Assembly: GCA_030068145.1 (NCBI GenBank)
Contig: JAPJBO010000003.1
Span: 124,001 to 188,000 of the forward strand
Direction: 5' to 3'
DNA: 64,000 bases
DNA from: Diplonema papillatum
Taxonomy: Eukaryota > Euglenozoa > Diplonemea > Diplonemida > Diplonemidae
Position numbers and translations under genes: made by a program. Below are positions 29,339 to 41,140 of the stretch, piece after piece. The notes under the pieces were generated by a model. That model was given only the letters and a program-made list of their open reading frames with translations, made no database searches and was not told where the DNA came from. Each line of letters begins with the position of its first letter. The stretch's first letter is position 1.

Positions 29339-31822
29339 TTAGAGCAGAGGGGAGGGAGGGGTGGGAACCGAATACTTCTTCCGGAAGGCTTCTTCGCCAA
29401 AAGGATCGCTGTCCAGTTCGGTGAACTGCCGTTTCGCCGTGCAATTTACGCAACACATTTCTTTTTTGTGTTTGCTGCAGACGTACGAAGACACCCTCCC
29501 TCCCCACTTCCATCTGCAGTCCACGCACGTTCCCGGGCCTTGACACTTCAGGAGCGGTCGGCCGCAGGGTTGTTTCGTACACATCGCCCGCTTTTCTTCA
29601 GACTCCTGCTGGCGCAAGACGAAGTCGGGTTCGATGTCCGTCCTGCACTCGCGGTACTGCAGCTTTTCTGTCGAGCCTGCCCGCAAACACTTGCCCCAGT
29701 CTCCAGCAAAGCAATTGGGGCAGAAGCAGCTGAGGTCGCGAATGAGCGGGCGATCGTGCACCGCGGGGGCATTGCACCAGCTCCTGCTCTGGGAAATCCC
29801 GTCTGCACCGACGGCGATGACCTTTTCACGGATTTCCGTGGTGCGATCGGGGGTGAACGAGATGAAATCTCTTCCCGCCACAGTGTTCTTTGAGAACGCG
29901 CACGACGACGGGCGGCCCGAGCTTTCTTGCTCAGTTTGGGTGTGTGCAGCTGCCTCTGTTGCTGTGTACCTTCCTGGTAAGGGTACCTTCCGTGGCTTCT
30001 GGACTTCTCTTTTTGATCTTTTTTGGGGGGGGAGGTTTTTCCTTTCAGAGCGAGCTGCCGCTTCGGCTTCCGCCCGATCCCGGAACTGCGTCTCACGCCG
30101 TGCAAGGACTTGCTGAGACTGCTTGGCCAAGCATGCTGACTTGGGATCGGAGAAAGTGGCGGAACGAGACTCGACGCGGAGGACATCCTTTTGTCTTCCC
30201 CCTTCGGCATCCCAGTACCCCTTCCCGTGCGACGACTCCCAGAAGTTGACGGTCCAGTTGAAGGAGTTCCTCCACAGGTGGAGGGCCGTCAACATGAAAC
30301 GGTTCTTGAAGTGACTGCCTCCATCACTAAAGGAGAACAGTCCCCCCGCCCACATGTTCCTCACAACCCCGTACTCAAGAAAAAAGGTGTGGAGGGTTTG
30401 GACCGCCTGGAACGAGTCCTCTTTTGTGTCGTCACTCAGGTAGAAGACGCAATGCGAGCGGAACACTCGTTTGTCCGGCAGGTACGCAGGGTCCAGTTTC
30501 CTGATGATGAACACCAGCATCGACATGCGTTGCTGTCCATACGCAATCTGCTGCGGACCCTCGTGGATCTGAGAGATGTACTTCGCGGAGTAGTCGAAGA
30601 ACAGGATTGCCTGATCTACGCGCAGCCGCGTTTCCAGCTCCTTGAGGGAGGCCTTTTGATTGAGATCCGTGTCGTGATGGTCTTTGTACTTTTTCATTTG
30701 ATCTTTCAAGATCATCCGGTACTCAATCAGAGAGGCGCACCTCTCCTCAACTTCCCACACAGTTACGTCCTGTGGCTTCCCAGTTGTTTTGTTCTTTACC
30801 TTTTTTTTTTGGGCAACGAGGACTTTGTATGTCACTGTTTCCTCATCGGCAGGTGCAAAAGCCCCGTTTCCCTTCCCGATGAGCACTGGGGTTGTATCAT
30901 TTTCGTGTTCTTCTGGAGAGGTCGGTGGTGAGAGGGAGCGGGGGGTGATGGTTTCTTCTTGCTCTTCTTCTTGCTTGTCTTCTCCTTCATTGTCGTCGTC
31001 TCCGAACGCCAGCACCCGACTCACATCTGGCACATTGTCGAGACAGAGGAGGGGAAGTAATGCCCCGTCATCCAGTTGGTGCACGTCCCTGGCCGCGTTT
31101 GCGCATGAGTCACAGACGGCGGTGTGCTCTGAGAACTTGTCCCAGCGCGCGAACCCGTCGAGACAGAGTTGGGCTTCGTGGTGCCTGGGGCACCGAATCC
31201 GGGGATCCTTCGGTGTCTGGCAGACCCAGTGGGGACGAAGCCGCAAGAAGGTGGTCCTGCTGGCGATTCTCAGGTTACACCAGCCCTTGGCAGCTGCCTC
31301 CGCTTCCCACCAGTTGACGAAGTCCCTGTACAGGGTGCCAAATGGAACGGGGCAGAAGTGCTTGAGGACCCAACCCTTCTGGGGATCCTTCTCGTCTGTC
31401 GGGGCTTTCTCGCCTGTTTCCGCGTCATGCAGCCGAAGCCTGACTCCGCCCACAATCGGAACGGCATTTACCTCCCAGAACGAGGATATCACGCGCATCA
31501 CCGACACGCGCTCCACGCCGTCAGACACCAAGGTGCGAAGAAAACACTTCCGACTCTTCCCAAACTCGTTCACGTGCCTTCTCACCTCTTGCATGACGGT
31601 CTTCCGCTCTCGTTTGGAAGGAGGAAAGAGGTCAGCGACCGCGGCCGGAAGGGGGCGGGATCCACACGACTTGCGCTCAATTTCAATTTTTTTTTGGGCC
31701 CGGGTTTTGGCGGTTTTGGGGTCTGGTTTTCTAGTCACGATGTCACGTGTGACGGACCGTGACGTCACGCGTGACGGGTGTGACGTCACGCGTGACGGAC
31801 CGTGACGTCGATGGCAAAACAC
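29339..31822 (-). CDS. Transposase-like ORF of unknown family
   Basis: 827 residues. The first 30 derive from the TGACG palindrome array, so a later start is likely. The central part has acidic residues in a transposase-like order: ILFFDYSAKY, then GGLFSFSDGGSHFKNRFM, then ESSHGKGYWDAEGG. The SDG..HFK and HGKG..D..GG motifs recur in a widespread group of uncharacterised transposon-derived proteins; I do not know a firm name for it. An Asp/Glu-rich linker (about 275-310) precedes this part. The C-terminus is Cys-rich (CFCPNC, CVNC, CSKHKKEMCC), probably zinc-binding. The frame is uninterrupted. No terminal inverted repeats could be assigned with certainty. Confidence 0.6.
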   Translation of the reverse strand: MFCHRRHGPSRVTSHPSRVTSRSVTRDIVTRKPDPKTAKTRAQKKIEIERKSCGSRPLPAAVADLFPPSKRERKTVMQEVRRHVNEFGKSRKCFLRTLVSDGVERVSVMRVISSFWEVNAVPIVGGVRLRLHDAETGEKAPTDEKDPQKGWVLKHFCPVPFGTLYRDFVNWWEAEAAAKGWCNLRIASRTTFLRLRPHWVCQTPKDPRIRCPRHHEAQLCLDGFARWDKFSEHTAVCDSCANAARDVHQLDDGALLPLLCLDNVPDVSRVLAFGDDDNEGEDKQEEEQEETITPRSLSPPTSPEEHENDTTPVLIGKGNGAFAPADEETVTYKVLVAQKKKVKNKTTGKPQDVTVWEVEERCASLIEYRMILKDQMKKYKDHHDTDLNQKASLKELETRLRVDQAILFFDYSAKYISQIHEGPQQIAYGQQRMSMLVFIIRKLDPAYLPDKRVFRSHCVFYLSDDTKEDSFQAVQTLHTFFLEYGVVRNMWAGGLFSFSDGGSHFKNRFMLTALHLWRNSFNWTVNFWESSHGKGYWDAEGGRQKDVLRVESRSATFSDPKSACLAKQSQQVLARRETQFRDRAEAEAAARSERKNLPPQKRSKREVQKPRKVPLPGRYTATEAAAHTQTEQESSGRPSSCAFSKNTVAGRDFISFTPDRTTEIREKVIAVGADGISQSRSWCNAPAVHDRPLIRDLSCFCPNCFAGDWGKCLRAGSTEKLQYRECRTDIEPDFVLRQQESEEKRAMCTKQPCGRPLLKCQGPGTCVDCRWKWGGRVSSYVCSKHKKEMCCVNCTAKRQFTELDSDPFGEEAFRKKYSVPTPPSPLL
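31730..31805. repeat. Third TGACG(CG)TCA palindrome cluster
   Basis: TGACGTCACGCGTGACG-type units overlap the start of the transposase-like ORF. They could act as its promoter or as transposase binding sites; this is inference. Confidence 0.7.
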
Positions 31823-32071
31823 GAGAATGCGTTTTTCGCAAAACCTAATTTTGGGCTTAAGCCCGTCAATATCGAGCTTCGGAGCCCACCGAGGGTCGGA
31901 ATGAAAAGATCGGATTCAAAACAGTTCAAAAACGCCCTCGGACCAAAGAAAATGACGAGGGGTTGACCGCCAGATGATTTCTTCCATATTTGAACGGTCG
32001 CCAGGAGAATGACTGATATAACGTGATACAACGTTATATAACGTTATATAACGTTATCAACCGGCCATCTA

Positions 32072-32640
32072 TGATCTGAATGACACCTCAACAAAACAAG
32101 TTGTCGACAACTAAAGCCCCCCCCTTAGGTGAAAATCATCAGATATTTCCTGAAAAAGCTAAAAGTACACCCCCCAAACTTTCAGGGTGACTCGTACTAT
32201 TTAGCCACTATTTAACCACTATTTAACCACCATTTAGAACAAGAGAATCGGGGCTCAGCGTCATTTAGAGTGAGGTCTCACTCTAAGTGATGCTGAATGC
32301 TCTACTCTTTAGTGACACTGAAACGTCACTAAAGGTTAGCTTATTGGGTTTCTGCCGAAATCTTCCGTTTTTCTAATTCTTCTAAGTGACATGACCTGGA
32401 CGCGCTCTCTGTGCTGGATCTGCATGCTGTTACCTGTCCTTCACCTGCATCAAAGAGAAACGGGGAAGGGACGAGCGTGAGCTCTTAGCCGGAATTAAAA
32501 CTTAAAAGTCGTTGCAGCTAGGGGCACCACTTAAAACTTTTAAAAAACAACACTCGTACTATTTACGTACATAGTACGACTGCCTAAATGGGGGGGCTTT
32601 AACAAGTAAAAGAATAAAACAAAACTACGCATTTCTTCTG
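32072..32640 (+). repeat. PLE terminal-repeat remnant interrupted by a TA-targeted element
   Basis: CTGAATGACACCTCAACA and CAAGTTGTCGACAACTA on the left, with ACAAGTAAAAGAATAAAACA and AAACTACGCATTTCTT on the right, together rebuild part of the PLE terminal repeat in reverse orientation. The 486 bp between them are a separate insertion. Confidence 0.85.
32114..32599. mobile_element. TA-flanked MITE with AAGCCCCCCC ends
   Basis: Ends AAGCCCCCCC and GGGGGGGCTT are flanked by TA duplicates at 32,112-32,113 and 32,600-32,601. Comparison with the intact PLE repeats (TA once) confirms the insertion. The interior has GTACTATTTA and TTTAGTGA motifs but no gene. Confidence 0.87.
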
Positions 32641-34704
32641 CCACAGAGCTTGATCAGTCAGTTGTCAATTGAATAAATACTTTTTGCACATGCTTTTCTC
32701 AGCCAATTGCATGAGACTGGAGTAATTCCTTCACAAAACTGCTTGTCATGGATTGTACTTGTCATACACATGACAAGTACGTGGGGTGCGGTCGTGGTGT
32801 CGTGTGTCGTGGTGCGGTCGTGGTTCCCGTGGTGTGGTTGTGGTGCCCGCGGTGCAGTCGTGGTGTCCATGGTGTGGTCGGTGCAAAGGGTTCTAGCTGG
32901 TTGGACGTGCCGTGTCACGTCCGTGGAAATTTTGAAGGGGGGAGGCAATGTAGGCAAAACAACGAATCCTGGAGCAAAAAAACAGCAAAAAAACAAAAAA
33001 ACAAAAAAACGCAAAAAAACAAAAAAACAAGGCCTCCTGGTGAACCCAAATACTCGTGCACACCCGGCCGAACCTTGCTACACTGCACCTAGGCCACCAA
33101 AAAACGCCCAGCTTTTCACATTCTGCCTGCCAAGCCCATTCAGCTACTGCTCAACAATCCTGATAGTTCTGCAGACTGCTTCAAAAGCTTCTGATAAGTA
33201 CTCGAAATGCCACCTCACCAGACCGCTGGCCTGCATGTGGAAGACCCTGGCTCACCCGAGCCAGCAAGAGTGCACCAGCAGACCACCAGGGCAAAAAAAC
33301 ACAAACCTCCAGAGCAAAAAAACAGCAAAAAAACAAAAAAACAAAAAAAACAAAAAAATAGGTAGGGTGCCAACATTGGGGGGAGGGGGGGGGTTCTGGA
33401 GGGTTCGCGGCAAGTGTCTGTGGAACTCCAACCGATGCCTTCCCAACGATTTATAAATTAGCGGCCGATAAATTATAAACCACGCCTATAAATTAGAAGC
33501 TAGACGGTACCTCTACCACCTCTTCTTTCACGATTTCTGATGTAGATGTTCGCCTTTTGGCGACGTGCTGCAAGAACTCCTGACCAGAAATTGTGCTGGC
33601 ACGTCCACCCCAACTGACTTCCTTGAGAGTCATTCCTTTTCCTTGGATGGAGAGAGGCGTTTGGAGCAGGAAAGCCGTTTTTCGCACCTCGAGGCAGGAC
33701 AATCTTCACCATTGTCATCGCTGGCACCCTGGAAGCATGGCCTCAACAAAAGGCAACAAATCAACCAGTCGGCGTCCAAGTCGATGCGCGCTGCCACATG
33801 CGAGCGGACTGCGAGGAAGGCCGGCGGCAAGGTGCGCGCCGTGCCGAACTGCGCAGAATGAGCGCAAGCCGAGCGACCGGCACATGAGGACCGTGCGAAA
33901 TCGAAGAAATAATCTAAAAGCTATGCAACAGCACCGACGCTAGAGAGCATGCTTGACACAGCCGTGTCTTAAAGGTGAGATGAGAGGCATCAGCACACAC
34001 TGTCAACGGACCATACCAGTATCGGAACACGAGTCCCAAACGGATCAGAACTTGCAGTGGCTTGAAGTCAAGATCAAGGCCCACCAGGCAACGTAACGAT
34101 TAACGCATGCATCACCACTTGTTACCGTAGCCAATATTGCCTTTTGAATTTGTTCGTTGTACCTGTACGTAACCGAGCCAGGTGTTTGGCGCAGGGGCTC
34201 CATGAGAATTGCACAACGGACTTATTTGTCTAACGAATGCAATTTGCCAAGAACAAAAACCGATCGATGGCAGCGTACCATTCTCACCCCCGTTAGATGA
34301 AGCAAACAGGATTGAAGGAAGTGCGCAAACAAGAATGAACCGAAAGTGGAAATGCCTGCCGTTCATCGCGACGGCATTGACCTTTCTAACGTGAAGTGGA
34401 AGAACGTTGCCGCTGTTGAGCGGCCCGCTGACAAGCCAAAAGCCGAGGAGAAGTCCACGTGTATTCTACCACCCGCAAGTGCACACAAACAAAGGAAGCA
34501 CCAAATCCGTATTCTTTGGCAAACGAACCTTTTTTCGCACGATCTTTTGACCTTGCTGGCGGCCAAACCCCTGAGCGCAGGCCAAAAAAAGCTAGTCTGT
34601 CCCAAACATTAAACTAAGACTTCCCCTCCCTGCAGCGCCACATCGAAGGGCACCTGAAGTTTCAAAACCAATCTAGGAAAAAGTTGTGACCCCTTTCTGA
34701 CAAA
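32641..34704. other. Intergenic region upstream of the secreted-protein gene
   Basis: Two A-rich CAAAAAAAC arrays (about 32,975-33,030 and 33,295-33,355) share flanking sequence. A block at about 33,840-34,025 is related to 60,925-61,245, ahead of another gene. Small open frames lack support. The promoter of the gene at 34,705 should lie here, but no element can be named. Confidence 0.5.
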
Positions 34705-37700
34705 ATGAGCGCGCTGCCGTTCCTGACGCTCGCACTCAGTGTCGTCGGACAGTACGAGATGTTCGGTTACCAGATCCACTCCTGGAACGATTTCCGCCAG
34801 TGGCCCGCCGCCCAGGCACGGGCCAAGCTGGACCCCGGCTTCGTGAGGTTTAAGATTGACCCGAACTACGTCAACAACGAGGCCTTCTGCAAAAGGCATG
34901 GCTTCACGACGCCCGACTGCATCATCTTCTCCCACGACAACCCCGACCTGCAAGAGACGTACAACACATCCATCGAGTTTGCGATAGCTTTGCACATGAT
35001 CCCCTTTTCCGTCCTTGACCTGTGCATGAAATACCCAACGACTGACGACCCTTGCGGAAACCAAGGGTTTATCAACCGTACCCAGGAAATGTTCGATTCT
35101 CTGGCATCTGCTGTGGAGGCGCTCAAGATTACTCTCATCTTCGACGGCGTCCTCACTCCGACCAACCGGAGCTGCATGCTTTACAGGTACTCGCTTCACT
35201 ACATATGTAAAAAGTAGGGCTTTTTATCTAATAGCCACCTGCTAACTTTTTATTTAGCTTATAGCCACCTAAAGTAAAACTTTTTAATTAGCTTATAGCA
35301 CTTTCAAATCTTTTTATTTAGCTTATAGCCACAAAAAACTTTTTATTTAGCTTATAGCCACAAAAAACTTTTTATTTAGCTTATAGCCAGGAGGTCCTGA
35401 AACTTTTTTTTTAGCTTAAAGCCACCTGGTGAAAACTTGGTCGAACTTTTTGGTCAAAATTTTTCGGTCAAAAAATTGGCCAAAAAATTTGGTCAAAAAA
35501 AATCGGTCAAAAATTTTGGGTCAAAAAAAATCGTCAAAAAATCGGTCAAAATTTTGGCCAAAAATGTTGGTCAAAAAAAATCGGTCAAAAAATTTTGGTC
35601 AAGATTTTGGGTCAAATTTTTTTGGTCAAAAGATTTTGGCCAAAAAATTTGTTCAAGAAAAACCCCGGAGTTTCAAGCGAACTTTCACTCTAAAAATCGG
35701 TCAAAAATTTTGGTCAAAAAAGTTGGTCAATTGTTAGCCAATCTGAGAAAAATCACACACGGAATTCGAACCCAGAAAACCCTTTGCCGTGCTGTGCCAG
35801 CTACTGGAGTGGCCACACCTATTTGCACACGTTCATCTTCGCTGCAGGTAGGGGTTTTCGGGCCCACCCGGAGCGAGGCCAACCTTCTCCACGTCTTATC
35901 ATCTCATCACTCGAAACACCACCACGTCGTATCATCTTATCATTGCTTGAATTTTTGGAGTCTGATACTCGAAACAGTCTAGATAGGTCACCCACGTGTG
36001 TTTACGCCCGAAGGCTACATAAGAACCGACTTGAAAAATCGTCCACAAAGAGCTTGCCGCCGTTTGCGTTAAAGAGAGTGTCATCGAAAAGTACTCTGGT
36101 CTGAACTCTGCGAGCTATGTATCATGTTTCCCGGTTTCTCTTTCAGCACCCGTATGCTCGCAACATTTATGCCCGGTACTTCCAGTCTTTTAGCGTGTTG
36201 CACCCCTTGCTCCCACTACGGCCGTCCAGATGCCGCCGGGTTGCAGGAATCTGATAGTCCCTGTCACGAACACCGCCACGAACTCGCTGACGAAGAAGGT
36301 TGTTGGAGGTCAAGAGAGTTAACAACGCAATGGTTGCCAAAGTGTTGCGCCGCAAGTCGGCAGTCGCAAATCGGCAGAAAGGGGGTCCAAGTAAACGAGA
36401 CCTAAGCAAAGTTGAAATGGGATGAGATTAGACGCTACCCCAGAATCACCTTGACTCCCCCAAACGTATCCCACACATTGAAGCTTAAAACTTGCAACTT
36501 GAAATTGGAAACTTGAGTTCGAATCCAAATCGCACAGTTGTCACAGTCAATGGCTGGGTAAATGGTTCGAATCCGCCATGGGTGTGTTCTCAGGGATTGG
36601 AGTCTAATTGTCGACCAAAGAAATTGACCCAAAATTCGGCCAAAATTTTGACCCAAAAAAATCGACCAAAAAAACGACCGAAAATTTTGACCAAAATTTC
36701 GGCCAAAATTTTGACCAAAACAAATCGACCAAAAATCGACCAAAAAATCGACCAAAAGTTTGACCAAAAATTCGACCAAAATTTCGGCCAAAATTTTGCC
36801 AACTCAGAAAAATGACCAAAATTTTGCAAAATGTGGCTCGAAGCTAATAAAAAAGTTTTTTGTGGCTATAAGCTAAATAAAAAGTTTTTTGTGGCTATAA
36901 GCTAAATAAAAAGTTTCAGGCCCTCCTGGCTATAAGCTAAATAAAAAGTTTTTTGTGGCTATAAGCTAAATAAAAAGTTTCTTGGTGGCTATAAGCTAAT
37001 TATCCCTAAAAAGTATATGCAAATCCTTGACGCAGTAGTTGACTGGACCAATTGAGGTTGGCCCCTTTCGCGAGAGAAGGCGAACAAAATAAGAGACACA
37101 GTCGCAGAAGATAAGGTCTCACAGAAACCGGAGTCTTTGGGCGCAAATGGTTGAGTTTTGCTCACCACATCACCTTTTCCACCTTGCTCACAGGCCTTCG
37201 ACGTTCTACAATACTCAAGACCCGATCGCGGCAGCTACCAGCAACACTGGTTCGTATGCGCAATACGAAGCTAACGTGATTATGTGCTGCGAAGAAAACG
37301 TGAAGGTAATGAGTGAGCTGAACCCACCATACGGCAAGTTTGCCACCAATCTGCAGTACCCTCTGCAGTTGTGGGAACCTACGAACCAGAGCCGCGTTTT
37401 GGACACGGCCAGTTTGTTCAAAACGACCGGATACGGGAAGCAGAAGCTCCTCATGTCGATGAACGAAGACCCGATGCTCCTGAAGAACTTTCTTACCGAA
37501 GCCGAGGTCCCCGGCACAAACCGCGAGACACTGATCGCCACAGGCAACAGCGTGAACGGCTCGCTGTACTTTGCCCCCGGAAGTAGTAGCTGGGCAAACT
37601 GCTCCTTCTTCCCTACCTCTGATCGCACTTTTACCCTTTTCGAGTCATGCGGCGAGGCCATCGCCGGCTATGACTTGCAAAGTGACGAAATCATTGTGTC

Positions 37701-38403
37701 CGACCGAAAATGTACGAAGCTCCTGATGACCAAGCAGCACGCTTCGTCAGGCCTGAAGGGGGATCGTATTGTCTCCATGCAATGCTCCATTGCCGATTCG
37801 ACGAAGTTCGTGTTCATTTCGAGCGGCGGAAGCGTGGCCGATGTTCAAGGTGTCGTCATGAATCCGCCGCAGGACCTGAACGTTACCTCTGGGTACACGC
37901 TGCTTCCGCGCACAGACGCGACTTTTTACGCAGGAGGCAGCGACCCGAAGATCTATGCTCTGGCGGGGACTGTGGTGTCGGAGGTTGGAGTCGGCAGTTT
38001 CGTGCGGGGTGCGCACTCCGCCGGCGACGAAATCGTGTTGATCACGAAGGATAGCTACTGCTACAACTGCGAAGCGTACAACAAGCGGCCGACCCCTCGC
38101 ATGTGCGACCAGACCGCTGTGTCGATGCGCAACGTACTCAGCTACACCGTGGGCAACGTGTCAGCAATCATGCAGAGCCTCGCATCAGCGAGCTACCCAA
38201 TTATGCACGCATGCTCTGCACCTGTCATTCACAACTCGTTTGGAAGTGGCTACCGAGCAGCCCCCGTTTTCGAAGACAACCACGTCAACGTGGCATACGA
38301 GCCGATTAGCAGCACATCCGACTGCACCGAAGTGTGCGGCTGCCCGATCCCTCGTGCTGCTGACTCCCCACTGCACTCTTTCGCACTGACCCCAGAGCTG
38401 TAG
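34705..38403 (+). CDS. Secreted or lumenal protein of unknown function, two exons
   Basis: Exon 1 (34,705-35,186) ends at TTACAG|GTACTC and exon 2 (37,194-38,403) starts after CCTTGCTCACAG. Both are phase 2, so the joined frame reads CMLY-R-PSTFYN without a stop and encodes 563 residues. The first 20 residues (MSALPFLTLALSVV...) look like a signal peptide. There are many N-glycosylation sequons (NRT, NRS, NQS, NGS, NCS, NVT, NVS) and numerous cysteines, some paired as CC. The body has glycine-rich stretches such as FISSGGSVADVQGV and YAGGSDPKIYALAG, which could be beta-propeller-like, but I recognise no family. The roughly 2-kb intron is filled by a foldback element. A decayed partial duplicate of the 3' end follows at 38,555. 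Confidence 0.72.
35217..37005. repeat. Foldback element occupying the intron
   Basis: The left arm (35,217-35,720) has TTTTTATTTAGCTTATAGCC units and then GGTCAAAAATTTTGGTCAAA units. The right arm (36,605-37,005) has the same two blocks complementary and in reverse order. The centre (35,730-36,600) is unique and has box-B-like GGTTCGAATCC motifs near 36,560. The arms would form a large stem in the pre-mRNA. Confidence 0.85.
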
Positions 38404-38554
38404 CCCCCACGCCGTCCGTTGCTCGCAGAGTTCCCCCGCCCTCTTTTTCCACCTTCGGACGAAACAAGGTTGAGCAAAGCGCGCCTGATCCTGGACCGGA
38501 TGTATGGCCGAAAGAGCGAAAGAGCAAGCATGCGTGCTAGCAAGAACCAGTGCT

Positions 38555-38768
38555 CAGCACCGGTTCTTCCAAGTGGTGCCCGAGCGGCCCCCGCTTTCGA
38601 GCACACCAACGTCTCGTCAAACACAAACCCAGTATCAGTGCATACAGCTGCACCGAAGTGTGTGACCATCCCATCCTGCGCAGCGCTGAAACTTGCCGTA
38701 GGCTCCTTGATGAGTACAGGCGCAACGGCGGTGATGAACGTCCTTTTCCCGTCGGCCCCGAGCTAGTA
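38555..38768 (+). pseudogene. Decayed copy of the secreted-protein gene 3' end
   Basis: Matches 38,235-38,400 with many changes: TGGTGCCCGAGCGGCCCCCG here against TGGCTACCGAGCAGCCCCCG there, and SCTEVCDHPI in place of DCTEVCGCPI. The frame is broken. It suggests a tandem gene copy that was lost. Confidence 0.75.
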
Positions 38769-38799
38769 TTGACTTGGAGAACATACAGCTCAAAGTGAA

Positions 38800-39535
38800 C
38801 CCCTACCCGGCCTCCTGCAACACGTGCCAACAGACCGGTAGCACACATACCCGTGGCAAGGTTTTCGCTGCTGCGCGGGGCTCTGCAGCACCTACTCTTG
38901 TGGGTATCACCGTCTTCCGAGCCTCTTTCCTTCTCCCTCAATCTCCGATATGCTGTATCTGCTTCGGGAGCGTCGACGGTCAACCGCGGCGACTGGCGGG
39001 GTGAAGAAGACACGGCAGACCTTCCGTGAGCGGGTTGCACAACGTTTTCCCTCTTCCTCCTGTTTTCTGCTTTGCTTTTCACCATCGTGGTCGATTCTTT
39101 TCTCGAACACCCCCACTGCTCGCAGTGTACCGATCGCTACTGCAAAACGTTGTTTCTGCCTATCATCTGACTTTTCTGCATCCTCGAGAGCTACTTCCTC
39201 GCACAACTACTTTTTTACACGCCCAGCAGTTTCGGCTTCGGCACGATCGCAGGCGATCCAGGTGCAATCTCACGAAAATCACAGACACGGAGAAGGTTGG
39301 ATCTACCTGATCTTATTCAAGGGAGCGCCTTGTAGGCCTGCCCTTCTCGAGATACTTGAGGAAAAGACTGGCATCTTTGGTAGGGCGGTCTCCGCCGCCT
39401 CTTCGTGCATGAACACGATGAGCTCGTCGTATTTTTGTTTTATCCCTACTTGCTGATGCGAGTACACCCTGACCTGTAATTTATGGCCCTTTAGTTTGCG
39501 GAATTCTATTTTATGGCCATGCAATTTATGGACGA
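38800..39535. other. No gene seen
   Basis: Open frames here lack domains and codon bias. The stretch ends at the TIR of the 4.7-kb element. Confidence 0.4.
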
Positions 39536-41140
39536 ATTAAAGGGGGGGTAGACCTATTATCCACCCGATTTTTTCCGGAATTTCCACAAACATTAAAAGA
39601 CTAGTGGCGTTGAAAATTTGCTATTATCCAGGTTTTATCCAATGGTTATCCAAGGGCTATCCAGGCCTTACATTCAGCATGCTGAACGTACTGATTTCAG
39701 CACGTTACTTTTTTTTGATTTCTTTTGTACACATGCTGAATCAGTACGTGTACACATGCTGAAATCAGTACGTGTACACATGCTGAAATCAGGACGTTAT
39801 CAGCACGTACTACTTTTTTTTCTCTCCAGACACCGGTAGTACGGTCCGGTATCATGCAGGGTTAAAACCTTGTGTCTTTTCGGTAAGAGGGATTTAGACC
39901 AGTGCTCGCGCTAAGAAAAAAGCCGGTCATTTATGACTAAAAAATCCATCGCTGAAAATTGACCGGTCATTTATGACCGGTCATTCTTGGGTCAAAAGTG
40001 ACCAGCAGTGTTGCCGTGCCAGGGCGTAGGCCTTACCTGCCTCCACCTGGCTGTGTTTTCTTCCTGGTGTCACCGGTGTCAGTGGTGTTCCCGATCACTG
40101 CACGTGCCCCCTACCTATTTACCGTCCGGAGCCGAAACCCAGCGTGGTGTCGGTCGCAACAGTCGTTTTGCTAGCCAAAGAGAAAAAGAGCACCAGAGAG
40201 AAAAGAAAGATAACGTTATCTTCCGGAAAAGAAGGGTTACACCAGGGGACTTTGGAAACCCGGTTTCCCGGTTTCAGGAACCGGGTTTTTCCGGTTTCGG
40301 TTTTTCAAAAAAATAAAAATAATTTATAAATTATGATTTCAAGTGGCCCCTGTACTGTACTGTACTGTACAGTGACTGCAGATACATGGCGCGTCACGGT
40401 GTGTCACTGCAATTCGAAGCTTTTCACTTACCACTCCGTAGTTTGATAGACGTGCACACCACCACCACCGCAAGCTTATATCTCACCACCCCCCTCCGTC
40501 CCCTTGTTTACGTGCGCGGGGCGACGGTTCCAGGCACTCAGACACCCACAGGCACCGCAGAGCCCCAAAACCGGGTTTTTGGCTGAAACCGGCTTTTTTG
40601 CTCGGTCAGACAAAGAGCTATAGTCCCCTGGGTTACGCGAACCCCCGAAAAAAATAACATCAAAAAAACAAAGAAATCCGAAAAAATTAAAAACACAAAC
40701 CGACGAAGACCCCAAAAACCTTTTTCAACCTCTCCAATTCCCTTCAAGCTAGACCATTATACAACGACCCCTCCCCCCGGGGTTCTTCAAGACTCCTGGA
40801 GGTCATCCAGAGCTCATTCAGGTTTGCAAAGCTTTCAATTCCAACTGCCCTGACCCCGCCTTCGGATTTACCAACCTCATGGTTGCGATAGAGAATCATG
40901 TTTGCATCTAGCTACCGTCATCAATCCGACTGAGCTCCCCGTAGCCTCCCGTTGTGTCTGGCAGGGGATTGGGTGTTGCACTAGCTGCATACCGGCTTAC
41001 TAAATACTAAACGTGCTCAGAATTGATTTCTTGCCGAAGAATTGCTTAGTTGAGCTTTCCTCTTTTCTTGAAAAAAAAAATAGACTCCATGGATTTACAA
41101 AGATCTTTGCATTTTTCCACGTGTTTTTCAAAATTAACTA

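Noticed and set aside
36124-36405. Additional exon inside the intron of the secreted-protein gene
   Set aside because: An AG acceptor and open frame exist, but direct splicing from 35,186 to 37,194 already matches in phase and reading; the segment lies within the foldback element.
36520-36580. tRNA gene near GGTTCGAATCC (also 35,760 and 54,284)
   Set aside because: Only B-box-like motifs are present; acceptor, D and anticodon stems do not form.
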